From: Lobosporangium transversale
Taxonomy: Eukaryota > Mortierellomycota > Mortierellomycetes > Mortierellales > Mortierellaceae
NCBI RefSeq assembly: GCF_002105155.1
Contig: NW_019029021.1
Location: forward strand, 310,001-374,000
Direction of reading: 5' to 3'
DNA length: 64,000 bases
Below, piece after piece: positions 12,501 through 24,722 of this stretch (position 1 is its first letter; each line of letters begins with the position of its first letter). Below the pieces are notes generated by a model. The model made no database searches, was not told the DNA's origin, and saw only the letters and a list, made by a program, of their open reading frames with translations. Both the position numbers and the translations under genes were made by a program.

Positions 12501-12936
12501 TAATACACAATGCCAAAGCACAGGGATCTGGAAGCATACCGGGGCAAGCAAGTGACACGGAGTTGACCACAATCGTAGACGGAGGCGAGCTGACGGAAGT
12601 ATCTACAAACTCAAATGGCAACACTACTCCTCGAATGACACCAGAGATGTTCAGTGCAATCAGCAAGGCGAAAGTGAGGGCATTGAACAAAACTGGACGC
12701 GTAGATTGGTGCTTGCAGGAAGGAGTATTTGAAAATGCGTATCTATCAGCACTCTCTGGTAAGCTCTAGTTGACATGTCAAAAGCTTTGCTTCTTCAAAG
12801 AAACATGGGAGCTAACCCTTTTTTTGCTTGTTTGTCTATGATAATTTTTTAATCTCTAATAGTTCACATGCAGTATTGGTCGGATAGTGATGTGGCAGCA
12901 TTTATCATCCGTCAGACGTACGACATGAACCAGTAG
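9600..12936 (+). CDS. DDHD-domain phospholipase A1-like protein
   Basis: Eight exons: 9600-9794, 9889-10278, 10374-10489, 10589-10741, 10836-11581, 11695-12170, 12284-12758 and 12863-12936; all junctions keep phase, giving about 874 residues. The family (yeast Ddl1, mammalian DDHD1/2, PA-PLA1) hydrolyses phospholipids on intracellular membranes or mitochondria. Visible features are a WWE-like region (VYWQGPTYEVRRAVWFLQYD), HLVLVIHGVGQKLGDR, the lipase elbow ILGHSLGSLLALDIL, and the DDHD region: HRSDPVAYRVEPL, GRVDWCL, then VHMQYWSDSDV near the stop. A charged Lys/Glu linker lies in exon 5. Intron 3 carries a 23-T tract next to its acceptor. The start may be 9600 or the in-frame ATG at 9711. 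A peroxisomal or mitochondrial role is not decidable from sequence. Confidence 0.9.
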
Positions 12937-14255
12937 CCAATCGTTTTCTCTATAAAACTCAATGATTATACATGCTCTAACTGAATTAGATGCAAAATCA
13001 CTCGTCACGATCGAGGATGCTTTTAAAATCGGTACAACACATCTAAGCTTTTTATTTGTCCCTTGTGCCGTTAATGCTCTGATTTTCAGTCATATTTGTC
13101 AGCGATACTCTATCTCTTTCACTTATAATAGTATTATGATATTACTATAAGTGCATAACAAAATAAGATGCCATAAAATCTTCGATAGATAGGCTCACTG
13201 AAACAGCTTTCTTGAGCCCTATACTGTAAATGTGTAAGCTTACAGGTCGATTGATAAAGCTTTTATAGATGTTACATTTGAGTTGTTTATCCAATATCTT
13301 TTTTCAGGTGGTTGCACTTTTTTTCCAAATTGCAGTCTTTAAAAAACGCTATCTACTATATGTTACCTGGGTACTATAGTAATTAAGGATACGATGGTGA
13401 TACGATTATACTTTTTTATGATGCCTCATTCCCCTTCCTCTTACACTTCATTTTCCTGTCTTTTATGGCTATCAAGATACCTTTCATTTCTTGCTCCCTC
13501 TGTTTATTTTTGCGCAAATGGAAGTGATAAGGTTGTTGACAGAGTGAGCTCTATCGTTGATACTTCCCACACTATAGATATTTCTACTTCACTGAACGAA
13601 CTCAGCGCCAACCAGCTTCCTCTGAGAGTACCTAGAAGGATCTGCGGTGTGCATTCTTATAGTCCAGTGGCCTAGGGCCACTAGTGCGTCTCTGTCTTCC
13701 TAGGGAAGGTGTACTGATCGTAATAGTGGTATGCAAGTGAATTACTAAAGAGCTGGGCTTCGTTCAATTTCTAACCATTTTTAAGATTGTGCTGTTTACA
13801 AAATTAACTCTCACTCATAGTCACCCCTCACTCCCCATTTATAAATGGCTGTGAATAAAGTAATGAAGCAATGCGACCTTTGGCTGTACTAAAGCATGTC
13901 TGTCGCAAAAACCGTTGTGGGAAAACTACGTAAGTAACCTCTTCTAAATCAATTGAAAATCGTATTTAAGTCAATGAGGGCCCAAAGTCATTTTAGCTGA
14001 ACTACATCGAAGTATTTTGGGATTAGAAAAACGTTATAGCAGAGCATATTATGGTTACATCTTCCAAGGGCCTCAGAAAGCTATATCGAATGCATAGATC
14101 CCTATATGATATTCCCGATACATGGATGCTTGCAGGAAAACATATCAGGTTACGATGCAGAACTGCAAGTTAAAAAACAAATCACTCGACGCTTCCAAAC
14201 TGAGAATCCAGACATACATGTATTTACTGCGCTTAACAAAAACAATAACGTCATA
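12937..14255. other. Intergenic, no gene seen
   Basis: About 1.3 kb between convergent genes. Open frames at 12962-13150 and 13394-13675 have no recognisable family or splice context. A short imperfect palindrome (AGTGGCC-TAG-GGCCACT) sits near 13665-13682. I see nothing else. Confidence 0.5.
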
Positions 14256-15668
14256 TTAGGAGGCTGGTGTGACCCTAAGTGAGCCTATGGCTCCATGAGA
14301 GGGTGGTATACCAAAGCTAGCATTAAGTGAATGGACGCTCGCTCGGTTTCCAGCAGATATCATGGGCTGATAGTCATGATGCTGCGGAGTTACCTGCTTT
14401 TTGCCAGTCAGAACCTTCTTCCAACGCTGAACTTTGCCCTCAACCCAACGACCTATGATATTTCGTGTTGCCCTCTTCGGATCCAGAAAGTTCATACTGC
14501 ATTCAAATCGAAGTAAACGAAAGAATCGTGCGCCGCTGTTACTACTGATTTTGCTTGAATTAATAAATACCCTTTTCTTGGTGTCTATATTGATGAAAGC
14601 GTCAGATGGGCTCAAAAGCGTGGCGGTGCCTTTGAGTGAGGTATAATTCTCATTCCTAATACCGCTTGAGCCATCGCAGCCGTTGCAATTCAGGGCAGTA
14701 TTCTCTCCTTCGTCTTCAGTTTGCCCCAAAGTTTGAGCACGGAGGTCCTCTCGAATATCGAAGAAGAACCGCTCCCGCTTCTTTTTGGCATCATTCTGAT
14801 GATACTCCAGACTTGCCGTATCCTTTTGACATTTTCCTTTCCAAGAGGCTTCGTGGGATATGTCAAATGGTTCATAGCTGACCTGGTACTCTAGTGACCA
14901 TGGATAGTCCTGTAAAAAGCAGTATCGGGAGCCGTCTATCTGATGTATGCCTTCGTTGCGAATGTTAACTGAGCAGACTTTATCTAAAAAGTTCTTGAAG
15001 CCTTGATATCCCTTTTCATGTGGTGCTTGCGTGCGGGTCTGGCGTTCCTGAACTTTGGCTACTTCTGATTGGTAAACCCTCTCGACATTACTAGTCGCCA
15101 TCAGCTCGCTCTCTAAAGCAGGGGCATTAGACAACATAGGCTGTGTGGATACCGTTAGAACTGAGGACGACTTATGCACACCATCATTCATATGAAAGGT
15201 AGAGTACCGACCTTCGATGCACCGTATTTTATGGGGCGCAATCGCGGCATTCGACATAGAGTTGATGACTATTTCCTCTAATTGAGGGCTCTGTAGTGTA
15301 AGGCCACACTTAAATTGATGCTGATGGTCTTGAGTTTGTGGACGAAAGACGACTCGATCCCGCTTTAGATCATAGTGATCGAAGACAAACTTGATTCCAA
15401 TACGGCGAACATATTCTTGATAAAAAAATAATCGCAGAGACTTTGATGCAATGACCGTTACTAACAAAGGAGCTACGAGCGTACGCATGTAGGTGGAAGT
15501 GTTGTAAAGACTGAACAGGTCGAGTGTAGGAATAAACCCTAGAATGAGGCCCCATAATTCCGTTGGAAGCATACATTGGTAACTTTTGATATGAGTTTTT
15601 GCATGGTCATTAGTTTTATTTTTTGTAAGGGTGGGGGGTATTGAACGAGAATGTCTTGATACTGGCAT
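14256..15668 (-). CDS. F-box protein
   Basis: Uninterrupted minus-strand frame; the Met at 15668 (MPVSRHSRS) gives 470 residues. The frame stays open to 15845, but the extra 59 residues contain a Phe/Leu-rich stretch not expected before an F-box, so I prefer 15668. The F-box-like segment is LPTELWGLILGFIPTLDLFSLYNTS at about residues 34-58. The rest has no clear LRRs; it contains Ser- and Lys-rich regions and a conserved-looking FRLLRFECSMNFLDPKRATR near the C-terminus. Probable SCF adaptor with unknown substrate. The nearest gene on one side is the DDHD lipase, tail to tail; upstream lies a long gene-poor stretch. Confidence 0.7.
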   Translation of the reverse strand: MPVSRHSRSIPPTLTKNKTNDHAKTHIKSYQCMLPTELWGLILGFIPTLDLFSLYNTSTYMRTLVAPLLVTVIASKSLRLFFYQEYVRRIGIKFVFDHYDLKRDRVVFRPQTQDHQHQFKCGLTLQSPQLEEIVINSMSNAAIAPHKIRCIEGRYSTFHMNDGVHKSSSVLTVSTQPMLSNAPALESELMATSNVERVYQSEVAKVQERQTRTQAPHEKGYQGFKNFLDKVCSVNIRNEGIHQIDGSRYCFLQDYPWSLEYQVSYEPFDISHEASWKGKCQKDTASLEYHQNDAKKKRERFFFDIREDLRAQTLGQTEDEGENTALNCNGCDGSSGIRNENYTSLKGTATLLSPSDAFINIDTKKRVFINSSKISSNSGARFFRLLRFECSMNFLDPKRATRNIIGRWVEGKVQRWKKVLTGKKQVTPQHHDYQPMISAGNRASVHSLNASFGIPPSHGAIGSLRVTPAS

Positions 15669-15845
15669 CGTGCTCTTTGAGTTCTTGATGGAATGCGTGT
15701 TGCAAAGTAAAAAGGGTAAAAGGAAGGAAAGAACACAGAGAGATGAAAGGTACATATAAAAGCTCATAGGAACTGTAACGACACATGTTATATCTACACA
15801 GCGGAAAAAGTTGCGGCACTCCAAGGTAGCTTTGCTATGGAGCAA

Positions 15846-18800
15846 ATAATCAAATATGCCAGCTATACACTACATTCCATGAAAGGCTGGACAACAAGAG
15901 CGATTAATTCAAGCCACGCGCGCAAGCACTGGCTATTGACTGGATGGGAGAAAAAAGAAAAATAGAAAAAAAAGAAAAAGGCACAAAGTTTCAAGGTTCG
16001 TCACCAGTCTGTGCATTACACAGACTGGGACTAAACTCAACGTTTTTCTTTTAAAGTCACACATACCGCGGGGGAATGGCATCTTTTCCGAAGCCCATAG
16101 TATGTCCTTGGTCCCAGCCTCTCGGCGAGTGTTGGTGCATTACACAAAACCACACAGATTGTTGACGAGCCTATAGGCGACTGTTCGGACTCCATCTGAC
16201 ACTGTATAAAGACCTGAACACTGCCACATGCTATTGACTACTCTACGTCCCTTAAACAATATTCTTAGCATACATCTGAACTTTTGCAAGGGATGTGTCA
16301 ATACTTCGACAAACATGTAACATTTAATGGCTACATCACAGCCCTTGGATTGTGGAAGCGCTGAAAGTATGCGGAAAACGGGAACCATTTGTGTTTTTAC
16401 TAGCAACAAGCGTGGTTTCAAAAAGTTTGCCCCAAGGAACAAATCCTATATCCTTGATTGCTCAAAAGAGACAATGTTGTCTTTTCTGCACCCCAAAAGC
16501 TCGCCATAATCCTATTGAAGCGTTCAGAGGCATTATTTGCCTCATGGTTTGAGGATTAGCAGACTTTCAATCAAGTTATATTGTTTTGAACAACACAGTA
16601 AATCCTGTCAATTCGAAGTAGTCCCTCTGGATGGCAGCAATCCAGGGGATGCTAATTATTTCCGCTAAATTGTGGTGAAATCAGAGCAGATTTGGAAAAC
16701 CAACAAGCATCGAACAGTCGCCATAAACTAAGCTGGAACCAGTAATCACCGTTTATTTAAATAATAACTGCAAATTCAGAACCAGTCGGTTGGTGAAACC
16801 GCATTTTTGTTCCTCAAAGTTATCTGTCTGTTCGCTTTTTAGTTGGTCCTTTTCAATTACAAAGATTTTGTTAAGCAAACCATGTATATTTGAAAGATCT
16901 AACCAAGAAGAGCGAGCAGCACAGATCTCTGCTTGCAACAAAAATATTCGATTCCTGACTACATGAAAAAAAAAAAAAAAAAAAAAAAAAGATATCCTAG
17001 CCCCTCTGCTCAGACGTATATCGTGTCGACACACTTTGAAACCTTCATTCTTTCAAAATGCGCTTACGGCTCTTAATAGAGCTGCACTCACACTGCTTGG
17101 CATATCGCTCAGTTTGCTTAATGGTTCTGTTGGCAGGACTTGAACCCAGCAAGGCAAACAGGGCAATAAACGAGGTCGTTCACACTATCACCTTGACAAG
17201 CACACGCCAAAAAAAAATTCAAAACTGAAGTCCGCTCAGACAAATCACTAACAAGTTGAGACCCAGGCTAGGCATGCGCTTGAATCACTCTACTCTTAAG
17301 AAGCTGCCACCTTCAAGGCAATATTCCTTGGATATGTATAGTATGTGTTGGGCGAGCCTCAATGGGCTATGACTATTCACCTTGTGCCACCATTTCCTAA
17401 GCGATGCTTATTTCGATTCGTCATGGTGAATTGCTCAGCACAGCTATATTGTCCGATTTAATTCATATGTGCGAAAAGGCACTCGACGAAGAATTAGTGA
17501 TCCCGACAAGCCAGCCCGAGTCAGAGTGATTTATGGATGGGGGAAACATTGCAGCGCTATTTTCATTGACCCCTACTTCTCCTACCTGCTCTTGCTGCTT
17601 CAGCTAATCATCTCATCTTTTGGCTTTTTTCTTCACGTCTCTTCTCAGTCCCATTTTCTGGAGTCCACACAACAGGTGCAGTGTCAACATGCTCAACCCG
17701 TCAAGTCTATAGCACTTTGAACTTTTCATCTTCGACCTGGTTGCACCAACCAGACATTTTACACACCTATAAGCGTTCGATCGAGCTCTGCGCCGCCGAT
17801 GATCAGCTTAAGCAAAAAGAAGTGTAGTGAAGGCGAATTGAAGAAATCAAACTAATACGAACTTTATTTTTCTTTTTACTGTGAAATCCAGGACCACACC
17901 TCCAGCGTTTCTAAAGTTTTTTTGTCGAGGTATAACATCGCTGCGAACAACAACCAATCCACTATCTTATTAATTGTGTAAGCAAAACAAATGTCTGAAT
18001 ATAAGGCAGGACGCCATTATGATAGCTTGGATATGGGTTGACCTCAGAAGCACCAGCGCCATTGGATAATTGAAGGCAGGAGTTGCTTCTTGAAGTAAGG
18101 ATCAAAGCGCAGGGTTATTCCAAAGATACACAAAAAAAAAGGGAGAAGATGTGAGGGAGGTGTGCAAGATTTTTTTTAAGTCCATGCTAGGATTAAATCT
18201 CACAATGCTTGAGAAATTCCAATGTTTATTTGCCAGAAAGGAGAATTTGGACTCTTCACTACCAACCTATTACAAGGCAAGCCTTGGCCAAGGTTGTCCA
18301 CGGAAATTTAAATGATTCATTGAATGTAACTGCAGGCGCCGGCCTTCAAGGAAGCGACTAAGAATCCATCACTAGTCTGTCGGCGCAGGATATCCTATAA
18401 ATATTAGAGTCCGCGGAAGAAGACCGAGTATCCATCGAATACTACTGACGTCATAGCCGCGAAGTAACTCCTGAGTCTTAGGCGGCCCTGCCTACAAGCG
18501 CCAGAGCTCGACTTGGTCATGGCTAGAGTTTCCAGTGGCCATGACTGGAGAGGGACCAAAGGAGGACTGCGGCTGAGTGGGAAAGACCTTCAGTTGGCGG
18601 TGATATGTATACCTTTTACGAGGCGTTCTTGGGATGTTCCTGAACTTGGCAAAATTATAAGCTTTAATATCTTCCAATTGATTGAACAAAGAACTTCCTC
18701 TCTACTGGCCTACTGGTGTGCGGACAACATACGATGGTACCGCAGCTGCAAAAAGCAATACAGAATGGATAATAATGTCTTCATAAGCGCCAAATGCTGA

Positions 18801-20019
18801 ATAGATGAGATTAAAAACAATGGACTACATTGACGGAAACCCAAGGGTTACTTTATCATTTAGTGTGTAGTTTTAATTTCGTGAAGGGATCACTGGAGAC
18901 ATGTGAGTTTTCTAGCTTTGTACATCATCTTTATACTACTTCTTGCAATATATTATATCGGACAATAGACCGATAGCTTACTTAAGCTCCATACATCCCA
19001 TATGTAAATCCTTCCGACTTGCCATTTAGAAGAACCTGGATGGCAGTAAGAATGAGACAGGAAATAGACAAAGTGGGAAAGAAATATTCCATTCTGTCAT
19101 TATTTCTTGTCATGTGTATACCAATAGCTTTTTGGAATATCATTTTATTATTTTATTTGTTGTAAGGTGCTTCCAACAAAGAGTTGAGTACACTTCCATC
19201 ATGCGCACAACCTTCAGATCTCTCACAGTGTGAAAGAGAAAGAAAAGTGAAAGCAAAAGCTGAGAGAAATGAATGTGGCTAGTCTAACTTAGGTATATTG
19301 GTGACATTATTCGATGGCCAAATTGTTAGTTTTCTACATCCAGGAAACAGTGCTCAATTGCTGTGGACAGAGGCAATGCTGTTCCTCTGTCATGTCCGCG
19401 CCCCGATCATGATAAGTATAGAATGTTTACAAGCACATGTGTCTGACATCAATGATCATTTCGGACAGCCTTTCGAGGACACTCTTCCACCGTTTTTGCT
19501 ACCGCAACCACAAGTAGTGAGTTTTCTGCTAAGTTGTCCAGACGAAATAATGGATGCGCGCAGGATCTGTCTCAACGGGCGCACCTTTTTACACGTGATG
19601 AATAAATGTTCCAGACAAAAGAGCCTGCGATGTAGCTCGGCAGCCATGTCAGAATGTGGGGGTGGCACCATGTGCGTGATGCTCAGGTCATTTTAAGTGC
19701 AATCTGAATAAGGTTGGGCCAAAAAGGGAAAAGGGAGGGGAACAAAAAATAGCCCTGAAAGATCGCGCTCGCTTCAAGCAGTGTCTCTTTACGCTGCACT
19801 ACGCGACCTCGGGTTCTGTTTCTGGGGTAGTCCATTCATCCCTTCTCCGAAAAGCTGAATGAGCCACTGGGAGGGGAGGATTTCTTTCCTTCTTTCACAT
19901 CTTTTTCCTCCACACTATTTTCTGATCCACTCCTTCTGCTTTCTACTATTCTTTCATAAAGATTGAAGCGTGCGATAGCTTTCTTCTCTTTCTCATTGCC
20001 CACATAGAATTCTACAGCA
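15846..20019. other. Gene-poor 4.2-kb stretch
   Basis: No spliced gene model or family match could be built here on either strand. The longest open frames (18513-18800, 19298-19696) lack recognisable domains and suitable neighbouring exons. The region contains an A tract near 16968-16990 and a perfect hairpin at 16004-16028. The last ~300 bp, CT-rich near 19860-20010, are the likely promoter and 5' leader of the carboxylase gene. Confidence 0.5.
16004..16028. repeat. Perfect 10-bp inverted repeat, 5-nt loop
   Basis: CCAGTCTGTG, a CATTA loop, then CACAGACTGG: all ten positions pair. It lies in noncoding DNA about 340 bp upstream of the preferred start of the minus-strand F-box gene. It could be an operator-like site or a structured RNA element; no function is assigned. 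Confidence 0.6.
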
Positions 20020-20156
20020 ATGACCCAAACACGCCCCATTCGTAAGGTTTTGATCGCGAACCGTGGTGAAATTGCATGCAGAGTCATAAAAACCTGCCGA
20101 AAACTCGGTATTGCCACCGTCGCTGTGTATTCCGAGAGGTAATAGCAAGAATGCCC

Positions 20157-20187
<31 letters not shown>

Positions 20188-21518
20188 GCTGTTGCCTTGC
20201 CCTCACATAATTTGAGGCATGTGGAGCCACTGTGTGCGATTTGTCTTTTGATTGTCCGCTCGGCTAAGCTGTTTTCCTTAATGGACTTGTGTTTACCCTT
20301 AGTGACCAAAATGCTCTATTTGTGCGGATGGCTGATGAATCCGTGTTCATCGGACCCTCTCCCTCCTCGGAATCGTACCTCTGTGGTGACAAAATCATTG
20401 ACGCCTGTCGAGTCACTGGTGCTGACGCTGTTCATCCAGGTATGTCTCTGTTACTGGTTTTTCTGTTGTGAAAAAAGTCACTTTACTGTGTATATAGCAC
20501 TCGGCTAACAGCCAAATATCCCCATCTCTAGGCTATGGCTTCTTGTCTGAGAATACAGACTTTGCTAGGGCCTGTACAGACGCTGGCATTAACTTCATTG
20601 GTCCACAACCAGAATCGATCCTTGCTATTGGAGATAAGGTATGCCATACAAAGAATTACTAGATGGACTTGATCATTTTTACCGATCTTGTCTACACCTA
20701 GTATTCACTTTCCATAACGATCTTTCATTTTATAGATCGCATCCAAGAACCTACTTGCCGCCAAGGAGCCCTCAATTCCATTGATTCCGGGCTATAATGG
20801 TGACGATCAAAGTATTGATAACCTGATTCAACAAGCAATCAGGATCGATTTTCCTGTACTTCTGAAGGCCTCGGCCGGTGGAGGAGGAAAGGGCATGCGT
20901 ATTGTGCGTGAAGCCTCAGCTCTGAAAGATGAGATTGAAATGGCCAAGTCTGAAGCACTGCGATCCTTTGGAAGCGACAATTTACTTATTGAGAAATACT
21001 TCTCAAATGCTCGCCATATCGAGATTCAAATTATGGGTGATAAACATGGCAACGTCTACCATTGCTTTGAACGCGAGTGTAGTATTCAGCGGAGACATCA
21101 AAAAGTCATTGAAGAGACACCTTCTCCAATGATGGATGAGAAACTCCGAAATGATATGACTTCAGCCGCCATCAAGATCGGAAAGCTCCTCCGATATGAA
21201 GGAGCAGGAACTATTGAGTTTATTGTTGTATGTCTTGTATGCAAAACGTACTGAGATGATGGCCGCTTTGTTTGTTCGCTTGTTAATTCTCTTTCTTTCT
21301 CTCAATTCAATGGTCCAATGGCACAGGATGACGCTACCCGTAAATTTTATTTTCTAGAGATGAACACCCGTCTTCAAGTAGAGCACCCTGTCACTGAGAT
21401 GGTGACTGGACTTGACTTAGTCGAGCTTCAGATCCTTGTCGCCCAAGGCTTTGATCTCTCCCAGACTCAGCTCCCTAACTTGCAGTTGAATGTAAAGAAA
21501 GCGTGGTTTACTTTTACT

Positions 21519-21554
<36 letters not shown>

Positions 21555-22806
21555 CAAGATATAATGGACCGAAAGCTTATGAAGTAACTTTTACACATTT
21601 GGTGCATGTGCATATAGGGCCATTCTATTGAATGCCGACTTTACGCTGAGGACCCTGAAAATGACTTTTTGCCTTGCACAGGCAAGATCCGTCGCTGGAA
21701 GCAATGCACTGCCGACAATGTTCGCTACGATAGCGGTATTGAAACTGGTTCTGAGATCAGCATTTTTTACGATCCCATGATTTCCAAGATTTCTGTCTGG
21801 GCTCCTACTCGCGATCAAGCTATCCAAAAGATGGCATTAGCCATGCGCGAAACGGTAGCGCTTGGTCTGACTACGAACCGTAAATTTTTGATTCAAGTGC
21901 TTCAACACCCACGATTTCAGGCAGGTAGACTCTCGACCAGATTCATTGATGAGGAGGCAATCCACAAACAAAATGCAGCTCCTCATCCTGATGAGGATCG
22001 TCTTGCGATTGTCCCCATGCTATGGGGTTGGTATTTGCGCGAGCAAGCCCGTACGGAGCTCAAATACATCCCAAGTGGATGGAGGTATGTCAAGCATAAG
22101 AAGCAACAGGACGGTTATGTGGGCGAAAACGCAGAGCGGACGATTGAGCTTCAATATGAACACTTGGTCAAGCCTGGAGGATGGGTCCCTCCAAACCAGA
22201 AGTTGGCAGAGAAGAAGTTTGATGTCCTTTACCGAGCTGTTGTTGCTGGTCAAGAGCCCGGCGAATGGCGCACAGCCAAGGTTGGCTTAGGGAAGGTACT
22301 CGTTGAGGAAGATGATCTTGGAGAGCGTAGTGGTGTCCTGCGCTGCACCATCGGTAAGCAACGTTACTGATGGTCTCTAAGGTCTAATGATTACCTTACT
22401 CATCTGTGGCGAAAATTAACCGTATTGCGTCTATGTATTTTTAGATGGGGTAACTCGCGACTATAACATCGCCAATGGCTCAATTGAATTTAATAACACT
22501 GAGATCTATGTGCATACAAAAGATTTTGGAGGCAAGCAGATCCTGTTTGTGCGTAAGGACAAGCTCAAGAGTACGGCAGAGGGCGAGGATGATGTGCATT
22601 CACCATACACAGCCCCAATGCCTTGCAAGATTCTTAAAATCCTAATTCCTTCCGGAACAGTAGTTAAGAAAAATCAAGCAATTCTGACAATGGAGTCGAT
22701 GAAGACAGAGGTGCGCCTGTATGCACGCCACGATGGCACCCTCAAACTAAATGTTGGAGAAGGCGACATGATTGAGGCAGGCACAACTCTTTGCGATATT
22801 CAATAA
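20020..22806 (+). CDS. Biotin-dependent acyl-CoA carboxylase alpha chain (3-methylcrotonyl-CoA carboxylase-like)
   Basis: Seven exons: 20020-20138, 20303-20439, 20532-20638, 20736-21227, 21327-21491, 21618-22353 and 22445-22806; phases agree and give 705 residues, the usual MCC-alpha length. Domain order is biotin carboxylase N-domain ([20 protein letters not shown]), ATP-grasp with the Gly-rich loop [14 protein letters not shown], the [16 protein letters not shown] segment, and [16 protein letters not shown] linker/BT region follows, then a C-terminal biotinyl domain (TMESMKTEV, Lys biotinylated). The enzyme carboxylates biotin with ATP and bicarbonate and hands CO2 to a beta subunit not present here. 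The biotin motif is MKT rather than the usual MKM. No obvious mitochondrial presequence precedes the first domain. Propionyl-CoA or related carboxylase is the alternative. Intron 5 contains a T21-A16 palindrome. Confidence 0.85.
21518..21554. repeat. T21-A16 palindromic homopolymer pair in an intron
   Basis: A run of 21 T directly followed by 16 A inside intron 5 of the carboxylase gene. It would fold back on itself as RNA or single-stranded DNA. Confidence 0.9.
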
Positions 22807-23214
22807 TGTAATGGACATTGGTGTGGTTGAATAAAGTAAATAAATCAGTCAAATGCGAAATGTTGGGCCACAAAGTTCTTGTCCATATCCATTTTAATTT
22901 TAATACAACACAAACACATGCAACTCAACCCTTGTCTTTTTATTCATTTCATTTCATGTACTCTCTGTTTATCACACGGCAACATACTCTTTGCTTTGCC
23001 TCATCCCTCGCCATTTAATTAGAATTAGAAATTCTACTCCTCCATTGATTCCACCACATTGCTAATCCCCTCCAACATTACAACAAGCTCCTTCTCTCAT
23101 AGAGCCTTTTGATCTTATCATACAGACAAAGAAGAAAAAACTTTTTATTCTGTTGTTTTTCTATTCTTTTCTTGTCGTTTTTTTTTTTGCATTGCAGCAA
23201 TTTACACATACATC

Positions 23215-24722
23215 ATGGAATTGTCTGATAAAAACTACGAGTCTTCTTCTAGAAGCAGTCTTAGCATCATGAGTAATATCAGCAACAACTATGATATAGT
23301 CACCGGTACGTAAATCATTCTCAGGATCTTTTTTTTTTTTTTTTTTTTTTTTGGGCTCGAGATAAGAGCTAAACTGACAACTATCTTTCTTTGTCCAGAC
23401 AAGAATATGGAGTTCATATGGTGGATCGCTAATCGATTAACTAGCTATGACGAAGAGATGCATAAAGAGATACTTGAAGACTTTTTCACAGATGATGCCC
23501 GGTGAGTGTTGCTTTCTCAGTTTTCCTTTTCCCCGGCCTCACCAATAATTAACATGTAGACTTTGCATGTGATATGTCATTGTCAACATGAACATGTGCA
23601 ATATTCCAGTCATTATAAGCTTTTATTTTATCCACATAGAACTATACTCACCGCAAATTTAGCATGTGCAACCTCTATCATTTCCAGAATTCGCTCTTTT
23701 ACCAATTGCTAATGAAATTTCATTCGCGTCGTTTGTGCTTGGCCTAATACGATCTAGATATATTCATCCTACACTCACAGTAGAAGGCAAGTACAACATT
23801 CGAAAGGTCTTTCGCGTGTGGACTTCATTGAACAAGGACGAGCCTGAGGTCACAAACATTGTATTCGAGTAAGCTTATAAACCCCTCTCAGATGTTCACA
23901 CCTTCTTTTGGGACTGGGTTGTTGCATGGACAAAATAAAGGGACTAAATGAGAGTCAGAAAGTTATCATTTTCCTGCCATCTGCTGATGAGCAGCATTTT
24001 ATTAACGGACCCAATAAGAAACACTATGGTTTCTTCAATAGAGGTCCGAGCATTGTGCACCTGATTAATATCTACTCTCTTTGGAAATAGTGGACACACG
24101 GCCATAATCTCGTTGACTCAGAACTTGAGACCGCGCCTCTTTCCTTTTGTGCACCTTCAGATCCCTGCAACGACAACTCTACATTTTCGGGACTCCGAGA
24201 TTGGACCGATGATTTACAGTCAGCAAGATTCGTGGACTTTGGAGGGCATTGTGCAGAGTATGCCTTTACTCGGCTGGTGGTACGATCACATTGTCCGGTA
24301 GGTTTATTGCAAACAATCTCCAATCCACTTTTATAGCTTATGGTTCCTTCTACATTTGTGTTAAACTTACACACTCTGGACCACCTGTTTCTGAAATCAG
24401 CAATATATTAGGATCTGTTTTGACAAGCGCTGGGGGGTTTTTGCACACAGCCAACCAAACGACAGAGTACTTGCAATTTAGAGCTGAAGAGGTTCAAAAG
24501 ATTTCAGCTGAAATCATTGAAAAATCCAGTGTTGAGATCCAACAGCGCTCAAAGGAAATGACACTTAGAGCACAAACCATGGTTGACCAAGCCAAGGATA
24601 CAGTCGAAAAGCGTGTAGCATCAGCAAAGGAAGAGGTCCAGAGGATGCGGCAAATGATGAGGCCGCAGATAGTTACTAAGGCTATCACTAGCTCTGCCAC
24701 TCTATCTGTAACAGCCCCTTGA
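23215..24722 (+). CDS. NTF2/SnoaL-like protein with hydrophobic and amphipathic C-terminal tail
   Basis: Five exons fit: 23215-23305, 23399-23501, 23758-23868, 24091-24297 and 24401-24722; 277 residues. The exon 2-3-4 join reads like an NTF2/SnoaL fold: LEDFFTDDAR then YIHPTLTVEGKYNIRKVFRVW, later a strand set LFPFVHLQIPATTTLHFRDSE. After the fold come a hydrophobic stretch (MPLLGWWYDHIV, LGSVLTSAGGFL) and a long amphipathic helix region with 11-residue-like periodicity (KISAEIIEKSSVEIQQRSK, AKDTVEKRVASAKEEVQR). This tail suggests peripheral membrane or lipid-droplet association, which is inference. Intron 3 is 222 bp and intron 2 is 256 bp; other acceptors in intron 2 would break the frame. 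The 23331-23352 T tract lies in intron 1. No named ortholog recognised. Confidence 0.65.

Noticed and set aside
15669-15845. N-terminal extension of the F-box gene at 14256-15668
   Set aside because: Hydrophobic Phe/Leu-rich extension unlike an F-box protein N-terminus; likely 5' leader.
17110-17190. tRNA-like T-arm (GGGTTCAAGTCCT on the minus strand)
   Set aside because: The T-stem pairs poorly and no acceptor, D or anticodon stem could be built around it.
19298-19696. 132-codon open frame
   Set aside because: No family similarity, no neighbouring exons, and an overlapping antisense frame of similar quality.
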